Source: Parasediminibacterium sp051861445 (GTDB lineage Bacteria; Bacteroidota; Bacteroidia; Chitinophagales; Chitinophagaceae). Taken from it: a stretch of DNA of 64,000 nt. How positions within the stretch are numbered: position 1 is the stretch's first letter; every line of letters starts with the position of its first letter. Below the pieces are notes generated by a model, which was not told the origin of the DNA, did not search any database, and saw nothing but the letters and a program-made list of their open reading frames with translations. The stretch is from positions 1 to 64,000 of the forward strand of contig JBHYCS010000020.1 in assembly GCA_051861445.1 (NCBI GenBank), read 5' to 3'. Positions 1 to 8,655 of this stretch are shown in pieces. The translations under genes were made by a program, and so were the position numbers.

Positions 1-2
1 AA

Positions 3-47
3 AATGGAAGACAACCCATTAATGGTTCCGTAACAATTATTCGTTAA
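3..47 (+). CDS. C-terminal tail of a gliding/T9SS type B sorting domain protein (partial)
   Basis: Only the last 14 codons and the stop are in the window. The frame reads NGRQPINGSVTIIR followed by TAA. This matches the usual end of the gliding motility-associated C-terminal domain (type B T9SS sorting signal), which typically finishes with a G-x-V-T-I/L-x-R strand. The next gene, 98 bp downstream on the same strand, is a PorP/SprF protein, the usual neighbour of such cargo genes. The rest of the protein lies left of the window, so its function cannot be stated. Confidence 0.6.
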   Translation, partial: NGRQPINGSVTIIR

Positions 48-144
48 AAGGTAGTTGTAAATAGAAAATAACAATTAGCTTTAGTTTACAAACACAATTA
101 CTTTAGGTTTATGTCTTAAAGTAATATTAAATAGAGATGTTAAC

Positions 145-1161
145 ATGCGTATTTTTATTGCTATATGTAGTTTGTTTTTATTTGGAATGAAAGTAAAAGC
201 ACAGCAAAGACCTTATTACACACAATATATTTTAAATAATTTTTTAGTAAATCCAGCAGTTGCTGGTATTGAAAATTATACCGACATTAAACTAAGCCAT
301 AGAATGCAGTGGGTTGGTTTACAAGATGCACCTGTAACCACTTATTTTACCATACATACTCCTTTATCGAAGCGTTTGTATGATGTCGAAAGGAATAACC
401 CAACTACTTTTAAGCCAAGAGGAAGAAATGTAATGCTTGAATCATATGAGCCTGCTGATCCTCACCATGGTGTAGGATTTACGGTAATCAACGACAGAAC
501 AGGACCACTAAATAGATTTGCTGCTTATGGTTCGTATGCATATCATTTAAATTTGAGCAACACTACCAATTTGTCTTTTGGTATCAGTGCAGGATTTAGC
601 CAAATGAGTTTAAATACAGATAAATTAAGTTTTGATAATCCTATTGATCCTGCAGTTGGAAACAGCCAAATATTAAATAGAATTAAACCAGATATTAGTG
701 CAGGTTTATGGTTGTATTCGAGAGATTATTTTGTAGGAATTGCAGCTCAACAAATTATTCCTCAGCAACTAAGCTTTTCTGAAAATGGAGGTGTACAGCT
801 ACAAAGTGGTAAATTAATTCCACACATATTTGCCCAAGCTGGTTATCGATTTTATTTGAATGATGATTTAATCTTATTGCCTAGTGTAATGCTACGTTCT
901 GTTAGCCCCTTGCCTTTAGGTGTTGATGTAAATGTTAAAATGCAATATTTAGACGTAATGTGGGTGGGTGCAAGCTTCAGAAAAAGCGATGGATTTGCTG
1001 GAATGTTGGGAGTAAACTTAAATCACAGTATTAATATTGGTTATTCTTACGACATAACAACTTCTAAACTAAACACTTTTACAAAGGGTACGCATGAAAT
1101 TTTACTAGGTTTTATAATGGGGAATAAATACGACGATTATAAGCCACATAATGTTTGGTAG
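145..1161 (+). CDS. PorP/SprF family type IX secretion outer-membrane protein
   Basis: This 338-residue protein has a clear Sec signal peptide (about residues 1-20, ending KAQ). It then has the family's early block around YYTQYILNNFLVNPAVAGIE, followed by alternating beta-strands of an outer-membrane barrel and an ending of the type HEILLGF. Family members work with the type IX secretion system; SprF of Flavobacterium is needed to secrete the type B CTD adhesin SprB. The gene directly follows the end of a type B CTD gene, so it probably serves that cargo. Length and start are normal for the family. The exact paralogue cannot be told from sequence alone. Confidence 0.88.
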   Translation: MRIFIAICSLFLFGMKVKAQQRPYYTQYILNNFLVNPAVAGIENYTDIKLSHRMQWVGLQDAPVTTYFTIHTPLSKRLYDVERNNPTTFKPRGRNVMLESYEPADPHHGVGFTVINDRTGPLNRFAAYGSYAYHLNLSNTTNLSFGISAGFSQMSLNTDKLSFDNPIDPAVGNSQILNRIKPDISAGLWLYSRDYFVGIAAQQIIPQQLSFSENGGVQLQSGKLIPHIFAQAGYRFYLNDDLILLPSVMLRSVSPLPLGVDVNVKMQYLDVMWVGASFRKSDGFAGMLGVNLNHSINIGYSYDITTSKLNTFTKGTHEILLGFIMGNKYDDYKPHNVW

Positions 1162-1175
1162 AAGCTATTTCTTAG

Positions 1176-1220
1176 ATAAGCAAAAGCTCAAATGACGTAA
1201 ATAGGTGGGCTTTTGCTTAT
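1176..1220. terminator. Bidirectional hairpin terminator
   Basis: A perfect 12-bp stem pairs ATAAGCAAAAGC (1176-1187) with GCTTTTGCTTAT (1209-1220), with a 21-nt loop. It sits just after the PorP/SprF stop and before the minus-strand fragment at 1188-1355. The fragment's stop codon lies in the loop, consistent with that reading frame being decayed. Confidence 0.55.
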
Positions 1221-1355
1221 ATATTTATTTCTTTTTGGTTGGCTTAGACATAAAATGTATCGTTCAATCATCCTTATTATATAATTTAATGGTGGAATAT
1301 TTACTACCAATAAAAAGCAAAAAACTGCCACTATATATCTACTTAGCTTACCCAT
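1188..1355 (-). pseudogene. Truncated tandem copy of the adjacent small membrane protein gene
   Basis: The reading frame (best start ATG at 1355, MGKLSRYIV...) encodes one membrane segment followed by NIPPLNYIIRMIER. This nearly matches NIPPLNYIVRIIER in the neighbouring gene at 1360-1734. After that block the similarity stops and the frame runs into a terminator hairpin. At DNA level about 45 bases around 1259-1305 match 1619-1665. I read it as a decayed 3'-truncated duplicate. A short expressed membrane peptide is possible but less likely. Confidence 0.5.
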
Positions 1356-1359
1356 TACT

Positions 1360-1734
1360 TTATTTTCCTTTTTTTCTGGCATTTGCAATTACATCCTCTC
1401 TACTGATGTAAGGCAATGTGTAACGTTCATCAAAAAAATAATCTTTCCAACGCCAAAAGGCTAAAGGGTTTATAGCGAAGTTTCTATACAGTGGTTTTTC
1501 AGTAGTTAATTTTCCTAATCTTTTCCATTTGAAGTAAACTAATTCTTCTGGATCCATCCCATGCTCAAAAAAGAATGTTGTTGAGTCATCTAGGGTTGAG
1601 TAAGAATAATATTTGTTATCTCGTTCAATTATTCTTACTATGTAATTTAATGGTGGAATATTTAAGATTAGTATGAATAAGAAAATACAAGATGCAATTA
1701 CTATTTTTCTTTTTTTGCTATTTTTTTCTATCAT
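1360..1734 (-). CDS. Hypothetical small membrane-anchored protein
   Basis: This 124-residue protein has a basic N-terminus, one membrane segment (about residues 10-30) and a soluble remainder rich in Trp, Tyr and Phe (for example FAINPLAFWRWKDYFFDERYTLPYI). I do not recognise the family. The topology suggests a single-pass inner-membrane protein with an exported domain, or an uncleaved signal anchor. A decayed second copy lies just downstream, so the gene has been tandemly duplicated. It is on the same strand as the lipoprotein gene 16 bp upstream (1751-3358) and may be co-transcribed with it. No function is assigned. Confidence 0.6.
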   Translation of the reverse strand: MIEKNSKKRKIVIASCIFLFILILNIPPLNYIVRIIERDNKYYSYSTLDDSTTFFFEHGMDPEELVYFKWKRLGKLTTEKPLYRNFAINPLAFWRWKDYFFDERYTLPYISREDVIANARKKGK

Positions 1735-1750
1735 AAGTACAGTATTTAAT

Positions 1751-3358
1751 TTAATTACACTCCCCCTTACTAGTGTTAGCTTTCTGAGAATGGGTTAAAC
1801 TTATATTATTTGCTTCAGGGTGATTGTTGTTTTTCATTTTTTGAAGGGTATGATATAAGCCAGCAGGGCTTTCATTAAAATACACCACATCGTAAGAGGC
1901 AATTGGAATATAATACCAAGCCGATTTTGGTTTTGATGCTATGCTGTTTGAAGGTCTAATGATATTTAAAACATCTAACGCAAAATGGGCACAGTTATAA
2001 TTATTTAAATCATACTGTTCTTGGCTTTTTAATATCATTTGGTTTAATACACTTTGAAAATCTGATTGTGAAATATTCGGCATTATAATGCTTGCATCAA
2101 ATTCATGTCTTTTTTGAGGATTTCCATCATCTACAATAGCACTATTTGTTGTACCAAAACTTGCGGCTTTTCTAGTAGTTTCAGGATAAAACCCAATATT
2201 TTGGGTAATACTTTGGATACCATTTGTTTTGGTAATTGCTAAAAATACATGCCCTGCTCTATCACTCATGTTCCAAAGTTCATCAGGATTGTTATTGTTG
2301 GGTATATCTACACAAAGTTTTACTTCATAGGTTGCACCTGCATTGGGTATATTGTTAAAACAATTCAACATTTTTTGCAAATTCACTACCCTATCTGCTG
2401 GGGCTTCTTCAAAAAAATCGTCATCGGCATTTACAATAAGTGCGTTACTAGGTGGTTGTATTCCAATAGGCGTGTTTGGTGGTGGCATATTAGGGTCTTC
2501 TTGTTCGTCACCAAATCCTCCACCTCCATAATTACCACCGCCACCACTACTTGAACCTCCACCTGAACCACCGCCACCTCCTGCATCGTAGCAAACTTGC
2601 ACATACTCGTACTCTGTGTATAAGTAATACTCATTGCCACTACAATCACAAAGATCATCTTCACCATCAGGGTCATACCAAATTTCAGTTTCCACAATTT
2701 GAGTAAAACAAAAACTTCCGGTTTGACTAAAAACAGTTTCTTGGTAACTAGTATTATCATTTACTTTAATTATTCCATATAATTTGTCTAATTCTAAATG
2801 ATGCTTCAATTTCAATCTTTGGTTTTCAGGTATTAACCTAATATCAGTTATTTTAAATTTAGTTTTGCTGTAAATTTTAAAATTAAAGTTGTTAATAATA
2901 AGTTGCACATCTTTAGCATTTAACTTTCCTGCTTTTCTTTTCTCATAACCATATTTTTCCAAATTATGTTTAGTAAATACATCAAAGCTAAAACTGTTGG
3001 TAGCATTTTCTCTTCTTGCAATAACAAAACCACTAACTTCATTTTCATTACTTTTTCTGAAAGGTAAATAGCTCAATACTCCATTAGGTGTAACTAATTT
3101 TTCACTTCTATTCCATAATATATATCCATTTTTTTTAACAAACTTATCTAAGAAGTGTTCTTTTTCATTTCTTTCCTTTATAGCTAAGGCGAAATTTTTT
3201 ATGTCAGTATCTTCAATTGTTTGAATTTCAAAGAACTGATTTTCTAGTTGTACTAAAGAATTTTCACTATTAAAGTTTACTTGTTGTTTTTTACAACTTA
3301 CCATTGTAATAGCAAATAATAAAAGAATTTTTGTTAGTTTAGTAAAGGCTTTTTGCAT
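1751..3358 (-). CDS. Lipoprotein with Gly-rich linker and C-terminal permuted papain-like (LRAT/NlpC-type) domain
   Basis: The longer open frame begins at 3421, but ATG 3358 gives a good lipoprotein signal (MQKAFTKLTKILLLFAITMVSC) and is preferred. The protein is about 535 residues. An N-terminal region of about 220 residues of unknown fold contains YDPDGEDD. Next comes a run of Gly and Ser (translated from about 2515-2590), then a C-terminal domain with GHVFLAI followed later by NYNCAHFALDVLN. His before Cys, with Cys-Ala-His in the second motif, fits the circularly permuted papain-like fold (LRAT/NlpC-P60 superfamily). Such enzymes are thiol hydrolases or acyltransferases acting on peptides or lipids. 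Substrate unknown. The Crp/Fnr gene lies just upstream on the same strand. Confidence 0.6.
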   Translation of the reverse strand: MQKAFTKLTKILLLFAITMVSCKKQQVNFNSENSLVQLENQFFEIQTIEDTDIKNFALAIKERNEKEHFLDKFVKKNGYILWNRSEKLVTPNGVLSYLPFRKSNENEVSGFVIARRENATNSFSFDVFTKHNLEKYGYEKRKAGKLNAKDVQLIINNFNFKIYSKTKFKITDIRLIPENQRLKLKHHLELDKLYGIIKVNDNTSYQETVFSQTGSFCFTQIVETEIWYDPDGEDDLCDCSGNEYYLYTEYEYVQVCYDAGGGGGSGGGSSSGGGGNYGGGGFGDEQEDPNMPPPNTPIGIQPPSNALIVNADDDFFEEAPADRVVNLQKMLNCFNNIPNAGATYEVKLCVDIPNNNNPDELWNMSDRAGHVFLAITKTNGIQSITQNIGFYPETTRKAASFGTTNSAIVDDGNPQKRHEFDASIIMPNISQSDFQSVLNQMILKSQEQYDLNNYNCAHFALDVLNIIRPSNSIASKPKSAWYYIPIASYDVVYFNESPAGLYHTLQKMKNNNHPEANNISLTHSQKANTSKGECN

Positions 3359-3417
3359 AATTATCTTTTTTGTAAAATAAATGTATGCACCCTTTTTTAT
3401 GATTAATTTGATATATA

Positions 3418-4002
3418 TCAAATTCGCTTTGCTCTTAATCTACTAAGGGTTTCTATTGTTATGCCTAAATAAGAAGCTATATATTTTAGTGGACTTCTTA
3501 ATACAATTTCTGGATGATGAATTAATAAATGCTTATATTTTTCTAATGCATCCTTCTTTCTTATATGCAACAATCTTTCTTCACTAAGCATATAATAATG
3601 TTGAGTAAGCACCCTACCTATTGTATTAAAAGAGTTAAATTGTTTATATAAATGATGCATGCTTTCAAATGAAATAAAATACAATTCACAATCTTCCAAT
3701 GCTTGCAAGGTTTCTACAGTTTCTACTTGCATAAAAAAACTTTTAACAGAAATTATCAAGTCAGTTTCTTTCATAAACCAAGTGGTTACTTCAGTATCTC
3801 CTTCATTATAATAACTTCTTATTAAACCTTTCTCAATAAAATAAATGTATTTACTTACCTGTCCTTGTTTTAACAGTATATCATGTTTAGTTATTTTTTT
3901 ATAGTGCAATGTTTTTTCAATTGCAGCTATTAATAGTTCATCAACGGGAATAATTGAATTAAATATTTTCAAAAGATTTTCTGGCAACTTTATGTTGTTC
4001 AT
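3418..4002 (-). CDS. Crp/Fnr family transcriptional regulator
   Basis: This 194-residue protein has an N-terminal cyclic-nucleotide-binding beta-roll (about residues 25-115, including ILLKQGQVSKYIYFIEKGLIRSYY) and a helical connector. The C-terminus is a helix-turn-helix ending in SYLGITIETLSRLRAKRI, the recognition-helix pattern of this family. It is typical in length for the many Bacteroidota Crp-like regulators. The classic cAMP-contact Arg of Crp is not evident, so the ligand is unknown. It lies 59 bp upstream of the start chosen for the lipoprotein gene, on the same strand, and may control it. Confidence 0.85.
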   Translation of the reverse strand: MNNIKLPENLLKIFNSIIPVDELLIAAIEKTLHYKKITKHDILLKQGQVSKYIYFIEKGLIRSYYNEGDTEVTTWFMKETDLIISVKSFFMQVETVETLQALEDCELYFISFESMHHLYKQFNSFNTIGRVLTQHYYMLSEERLLHIRKKDALEKYKHLLIHHPEIVLRSPLKYIASYLGITIETLSRLRAKRI

Positions 4003-4315
4003 GAGAAATTATTTCATACTAAAATAATTGATAATATACAATGCTGATATTATTTTTTTTCATTTTATTGAAAATAAAAGCCCTATTAACTTTTCTACTT
4101 TTACATAATCTTTTTGCATAGAAACAGTTGAATGGAATTTTGAAGGAATGGATTGTAAAAACTGAGCCTTAAATATTCGAGTTGCCAAAAAAGTTTTGTA
4201 TGATCTCGTTTAAATGAGTAGAAAAATAATTGTCTTCTATTAATTAATCTTCTGTTTTAGATATTAATTTATTTATTTTTTCTTTTGCCTAGCAAAAAAT
4301 TCTATCGTTGAAAAT
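4003..4315. other. Intergenic region upstream of the crp-like and GH1 genes
   Basis: This AT-rich stretch separates the minus-strand Crp/Fnr gene from the plus-strand GH1 gene. I see no convincing reading frame and no strong hairpin here. Promoters for both directions are expected, but no clear consensus box could be placed. The interesting part is the structured element that follows at 4316-4416. Confidence 0.5.
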
Positions 4316-4416
4316 TAGCCCCGATTGAAGTGGAAAGCCCGGAACAAAGCTTTGCTTTGTGAGGACTTGCAACGAAAAGCGGGTACAATGCTGAAACATG
4401 TACTAATGCTGAGCTA
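4316..4416 (+). ncRNA. Candidate structured RNA / repeated intergenic element, copy 1
   Basis: The element starts TAGCCCCGATTGAAGTGGAAA and ends GAGCTA. Possible stems: closing TAGC (4316-4319) with GCTA (4413-4416); a perfect 7-bp hairpin ACAAAGC/GCTTTGT (4344-4350 with 4354-4360); and GTACA/TGTAC (4383-4387 with 4399-4403). A diverged copy at 24994-25106 keeps the same order of conserved blocks and equivalent stems. It lies 78 bp before the GH1 start on the same strand. It resembles a widespread Bacteroidota intergenic motif that I remember, possibly Rfam Flavo-1. That name is unconfirmed. Confidence 0.5.
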
Positions 4417-4494
4417 TAAAAATTGTTTTTTAATAACAATTGATTAATGTACTGTTAACCTGAATATCATGAATTTTGTGTAAACAATATTGGA

Positions 4495-5844
4495 ATGCAG
4501 CAATTACTATCGGCACAGCAGTTTGGAAAAGATTTTTTATGGGGTGTTGCTATTGCTGCCGCTCAAAATGAAGGAGCGTACAATATTGATGGAAGAGGAT
4601 TATCTATTTGGGATGTTTTTGCAAGAAAATCTGGAAAAATAAAAGGTGGTGAAAAGCCATATCATGCTTGTGATTTTTATTACAGATATAAAGACGATTT
4701 GCTGTTAGCAAAAGCATTAGGATTTAAAGTTTTTAGATTCTCGATTTCTTGGAGTAGAATTTTACCCGAAGGAATAGGACGTGTAAATAAAGAGGGAATT
4801 GCATTTTACCATAAATTAATAGACGAATGTTTGCAGTTGGGTTTAGTGCCTTATGTTACGCTGTATCATTGGGATTTGCCGTATGCCTTAGAAAAAGAAG
4901 GAGGATGGGCTAGTCACCAATTGCTAAAATGGTTTACCCGTTTTGTTACTGTTTGTACCAATGAATTTGGCGATAAGGTAAAAAATTGGATTGTATTGAA
5001 TGAACCAATGGGTTTTACAAGTTTAGGTTATATGTTGGGTAAACATGCACCTGGAAAAATGGGATTGGATTATTTTTTACCGGCTGTTCATAATGCAGCA
5101 ATGGCTCAAGCAGAAGGTGGTAGAATTATTAGAAGCGAAGTTGCTAAAGCACATATTGGCACTAGTTTTTCTTGTAGTGAAGTAATGCCTTATTCTAATA
5201 AAGAAGCAGATATTTTGGCGGCTAAACGCACCGATATTTTACTCAATAGATTGTTTATAGAACCTACTTTAGGCAGAGGCTATCCACAAGAAGAGGGCTT
5301 TGCATTGTTAGATAAACTACAGATTTATAACAAAGCTTGGAAATACACAGAAAGGCTTACGTTTAACTTCGATTTTATTGGTATACAAAACTATTTTGCT
5401 CTTACTGTAAAACACAATCCACTCATTCCTTATGTTCAAGCAAGTGAAGTAAAAGCGGTAACACGTAAAGTGCCACACACAGCAATGGGTTGGGAAATTA
5501 ATGCAGAAAGTTTTTATAGAATGATTAAGCGTTTTTGGCTGTATGGAACTGTTAAAGAAATTATTATTAGTGAAGGTGGTGCTTGTTTTAAAGATGAATT
5601 GGTACATGGTGTGGTAAACGATGCTGCACGTATTCAATACTTTCAAGACTATTTGCAAGCAGCATTAAAAGCAAAACAAGAAGGTGTGAACATTAAAGGA
5701 TATTTTGCTTGGACTTTAATGGATAATTTTGAGTGGAGTGAAGGTTACAAAGCCCGTTTTGGTTTGGTGCATGTAGATTTTAAAACGCAATTACGTACCA
5801 TAAAAAATTCTGGTTATTGGTGGCGAAGTTTTTTAACCAAATAG
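4495..5844 (+). CDS. Glycoside hydrolase family 1 beta-glucosidase
   Basis: This 449-residue protein has the GH1 N-terminal signature (FLWGVAIAAAQNEGAYNIDGR...SIWDVF), the acid/base Glu170 in VLNEP and the nucleophile Glu360 in IISEGG. The nucleophile context is usually (I/V)TENG, so SEGG is a mild variant. There is no signal peptide, so it is probably cytoplasmic and cleaves imported beta-linked disaccharides or aryl glycosides. The length is normal. It is a single gene, preceded by the structured element at 4316-4416 and convergent with mutS, with only 10 bp between the stops. Exact substrate preference (glucoside, galactoside or other) cannot be read from sequence. Confidence 0.92.
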   Translation: MQQLLSAQQFGKDFLWGVAIAAAQNEGAYNIDGRGLSIWDVFARKSGKIKGGEKPYHACDFYYRYKDDLLLAKALGFKVFRFSISWSRILPEGIGRVNKEGIAFYHKLIDECLQLGLVPYVTLYHWDLPYALEKEGGWASHQLLKWFTRFVTVCTNEFGDKVKNWIVLNEPMGFTSLGYMLGKHAPGKMGLDYFLPAVHNAAMAQAEGGRIIRSEVAKAHIGTSFSCSEVMPYSNKEADILAAKRTDILLNRLFIEPTLGRGYPQEEGFALLDKLQIYNKAWKYTERLTFNFDFIGIQNYFALTVKHNPLIPYVQASEVKAVTRKVPHTAMGWEINAESFYRMIKRFWLYGTVKEIIISEGGACFKDELVHGVVNDAARIQYFQDYLQAALKAKQEGVNIKGYFAWTLMDNFEWSEGYKARFGLVHVDFKTQLRTIKNSGYWWRSFLTK

Positions 5845-5854
5845 CCAATTACAA

Positions 5855-8500
5855 CTACTTTATTTTCTCTTTTATTTCTTGCAGTTTTAGCAAAGCTTCT
5901 ACAGGTGTTAATCTATTAATATCTACAGCAGCTAAAGCATTTCTAATATCATTAAATGTTTGAGAATGAGCATCGAAAATAGACAGCTGAACCTTTGGTG
6001 CAGTTAAGTTTTTTACTGCTTTATCTAGGTGATGGTGATTAGCCATAGACGTATCAGCATCTACCGAATCGTTTGGTTTTTGTTCTCTACTTTCTTCTAG
6101 CTGTTTTAAAATATCGTTGGCTCGGTTAATTAAAGATGGTGGCATTCCGGCCATTTTTGCTACATGAATACCAAAGCTATGTGTGCTTCCTCCGGCTGCT
6201 AATTTTCGTAGAAAAATAATTTTGTTGCCAATTTCTTTATTGGTAACGTGGTAGTTTTTTACAGTTGTTAATTTCTCTTCTAATTCATTCAACTCATGAT
6301 AATGTGTAGCAAATAGGGTTTTGGGAGAATGAGGCGATTGATGTAAAAATTCTACAATGCTCCAAGCAATAGAAATACCATCGTAAGTTGAAGTTCCTCT
6401 ACCAATTTCATCCAATAAAATAAGGCTACGTTGAGATATGTTGTTGATAATGCTAGCGGTTTCGTTCATTTCAACCATAAAAGTACTTTCGCCACCACTT
6501 AAATTATCACTAGCACCAACTCTTGTAAATATTTTATCTGTTAAAGGAATTTTTGCAGCATCTGCAGGTACAAAACTACCCATGTGTGCCATTAAAGTAA
6601 TTAAAGCGGTTTGCCTAAGAATAGCACTTTTACCACTCATATTTGGCCCCGTTAAAATAATAATTTGTTGATCTTGAGGCGATAGATAAATATCGTTGGT
6701 AATGTAGCTTTCACCAACTGGTAAATTTCTTTCAATAACTGGATGTCTGCTTTCTTTCAAATCTAAATCGAGTTCATTATGTACAGTAGGTTTTTTATAA
6801 TTGAATTGAACCGCATTTTCTGAAAAACAAACCAAACAATCGATGGTAGCTAAAATATTTCCATTCACCTGAATAGGAGCAATATAATCTTGCAAAGCAA
6901 TCAGCAATTGATCGTACAACCATTGTTCAATAGCCAATATTTTATCTTCTGCACCAGTAATTTTTTCTTCGTATTCTTTTAATTCAGGAGTAATATATCG
7001 TTCTGCATTGGCAAGTGTTTGCTTACGTATCCACGTTTCAGGAACTTTATTTTTATGAATATTGGTAACTTCTAAATAGTAACCAAAAACATTATTGAAG
7101 CTAATTTTTAATGAAGAAATGCCTGTAATTTCTGCTTCTCTTTGTTGAATATTTTGTAAATATTCTTTGCCTCCATTGGCAATATTTCTCAAATCGTCTA
7201 AATCAGCATGAACGCCACTTTTAAACACTAAACCTTTATTAATAGCAATAGGAGGGTTTTCATTTAACTCATTGATGATTTTTTCAACAATAAACAAGCA
7301 TGGATTTAAACCATCGGCCAATCTTTTTAAATACGAATTTTTACTTTGGCTAAGTTGCAGTTTAATTTGTTCGGTTAATTGAAGTCCTTTTGCTATTTGT
7401 AAAACCTCTCTTGGATTAATTTTTTTCAATGGAAGTTTACTTACCAATCGTTCAACATCACCACATTGTTTAATAGCTGTGGCAAGTTGTTTTCTTAAGT
7501 CTGATTCTGAAACTAAAAATTCAACAGCCTCTAATCGGTTATTTATTTTATCTAGGTCTTTCAAAGGCAGTACAGTCCATCTTCTCAGTAATCTTGCACC
7601 CATTGGACTAACAGTATTGTCTAATACTTTTAATAAATAATTTCCCTCATTATTTCCATTACCTAAAAGCTCTAAATTTCTAATGGTAAATTTATCCATC
7701 CACAAAAAATCATCTTTTTCCATTCTTTGAATGGCTGTAATATGTTGTAGATTAGGATGTTCGGTTTCTTTTAAATAATACAAAATTGCACCTGCTGCCA
7801 CAATGCTTTTATGCATGTGTTCAATACCAAAACCTTTTAAAGAATGTGTTTGAAAATGTTTCAACAAACTCTCGGTTGCAAAAGCCTCTTCGAACAGCCA
7901 AGCATCCATTGTGTAGGTGAAAAATTTATTGCCAAATATTTCTTTAAACTGTTTCTGAAAACTACGCTGAAAAATAACTTCAGCAGGTTTTAGACTTTGC
8001 AATAGTTTATCTACATATTCTGCATTGCCTTCTGCTACAAAAAATTCTCCTGTACTAATGTCTAAAAATGCAATTCCAAAACCATCGGTTTCTGTAAAAT
8101 GAATGGCTGCTAAAAAGTTGTTGCTATTGTGTTCTAGCAATTTATCGTTGGTTGCAACACCTGGCGTAACTAGTTCTGTAACACCCCTTTTTACAATACC
8201 TTTTGCTTGTTTTGGATCTTCTAATTGGTCACAAATGGCTACTCTGTAACCTGCTTTTACCAATTTATGCAAATAGGTGTCTAATGCATGATGAGGAAAG
8301 CCAGCAAGCTGACTACTATTTTCGTCGCCATTATTTCTTTTGGTTAATGTTATGCCTAAAACATGAGCAGCTTTTACAGCATCATCACCAAAAGTTTCAT
8401 AAAAATCGCCTACTCTAAACAGTAAAATAGCATCAGGATATTTTTGTTTGATAGCCCTGTGTTGCTGCATTAATGGTGTTTCAGATGTAGATTTAGCCAT
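5855..8500 (-). CDS. mutS: DNA mismatch repair protein MutS
   Basis: This 881-residue full-length MutS recognises base mismatches and small loops and recruits MutL. The N-terminal mismatch-binding domain carries the Phe-x-Glu motif in VGDFYETF. The core and clamp domains follow. The ATPase domain has Walker A GPNMSGKSA (around residue 620), a Walker B region LILLDEIGRGTSTYDG and the ATHYHEL switch. The C-terminal region ends in the short dimerisation tail. It is transcribed alone and convergent with the GH1 gene. The Walker A reads MSGKSA where many MutS proteins have MGGKST. Confidence 0.97.
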   Translation of the reverse strand: MAKSTSETPLMQQHRAIKQKYPDAILLFRVGDFYETFGDDAVKAAHVLGITLTKRNNGDENSSQLAGFPHHALDTYLHKLVKAGYRVAICDQLEDPKQAKGIVKRGVTELVTPGVATNDKLLEHNSNNFLAAIHFTETDGFGIAFLDISTGEFFVAEGNAEYVDKLLQSLKPAEVIFQRSFQKQFKEIFGNKFFTYTMDAWLFEEAFATESLLKHFQTHSLKGFGIEHMHKSIVAAGAILYYLKETEHPNLQHITAIQRMEKDDFLWMDKFTIRNLELLGNGNNEGNYLLKVLDNTVSPMGARLLRRWTVLPLKDLDKINNRLEAVEFLVSESDLRKQLATAIKQCGDVERLVSKLPLKKINPREVLQIAKGLQLTEQIKLQLSQSKNSYLKRLADGLNPCLFIVEKIINELNENPPIAINKGLVFKSGVHADLDDLRNIANGGKEYLQNIQQREAEITGISSLKISFNNVFGYYLEVTNIHKNKVPETWIRKQTLANAERYITPELKEYEEKITGAEDKILAIEQWLYDQLLIALQDYIAPIQVNGNILATIDCLVCFSENAVQFNYKKPTVHNELDLDLKESRHPVIERNLPVGESYITNDIYLSPQDQQIIILTGPNMSGKSAILRQTALITLMAHMGSFVPADAAKIPLTDKIFTRVGASDNLSGGESTFMVEMNETASIINNISQRSLILLDEIGRGTSTYDGISIAWSIVEFLHQSPHSPKTLFATHYHELNELEEKLTTVKNYHVTNKEIGNKIIFLRKLAAGGSTHSFGIHVAKMAGMPPSLINRANDILKQLEESREQKPNDSVDADTSMANHHHLDKAVKNLTAPKVQLSIFDAHSQTFNDIRNALAAVDINRLTPVEALLKLQEIKEKIK

Positions 8501-8569
8501 GGCGACAAATATAAACCTACCCTTTATTGCAAACGAACTGCCATTATAGATTGTGGAAAAGTATTCACA

Positions 8570-8610
8570 AATAAAAAAGATTTTTGAATCTCTTCAATTC
8601 AAAAATCTTC
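8570..8610 (-). terminator. Hairpin terminator of the DUF5684-like gene
   Basis: A 13-bp perfect stem pairs AAGATTTTTGAAT (8578-8590) with ATTCAAAAATCTT (8598-8610), with a 7-nt loop. On the minus strand the stem is followed by a T-rich run. This is the right layout for ending the transcript of the gene at 8656-9024. Confidence 0.65.
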
Positions 8611-8655
8611 TAACAAATTAAAGCACATAAAATGCTACGCCTAAAGTTATTCTTA

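Noticed and set aside
2515..2590. Possible tandem DNA repeat or CRISPR-like array
   Set aside because: The repetition is in-frame Gly/Ser codons of one protein linker, without unique spacers.
2249..2760. Plus- and minus-strand frames over the poly-Gly/Ser linker of the lipoprotein gene
   Set aside because: They are by-products of the repetitive GGN codons in the real minus-strand gene; they have no start context or recognisable domain.
3359..3421. Upstream extension of the lipoprotein gene to 3421
   Set aside because: It would put 21 residues before a clear lipoprotein signal and overlap the crp-like gene.
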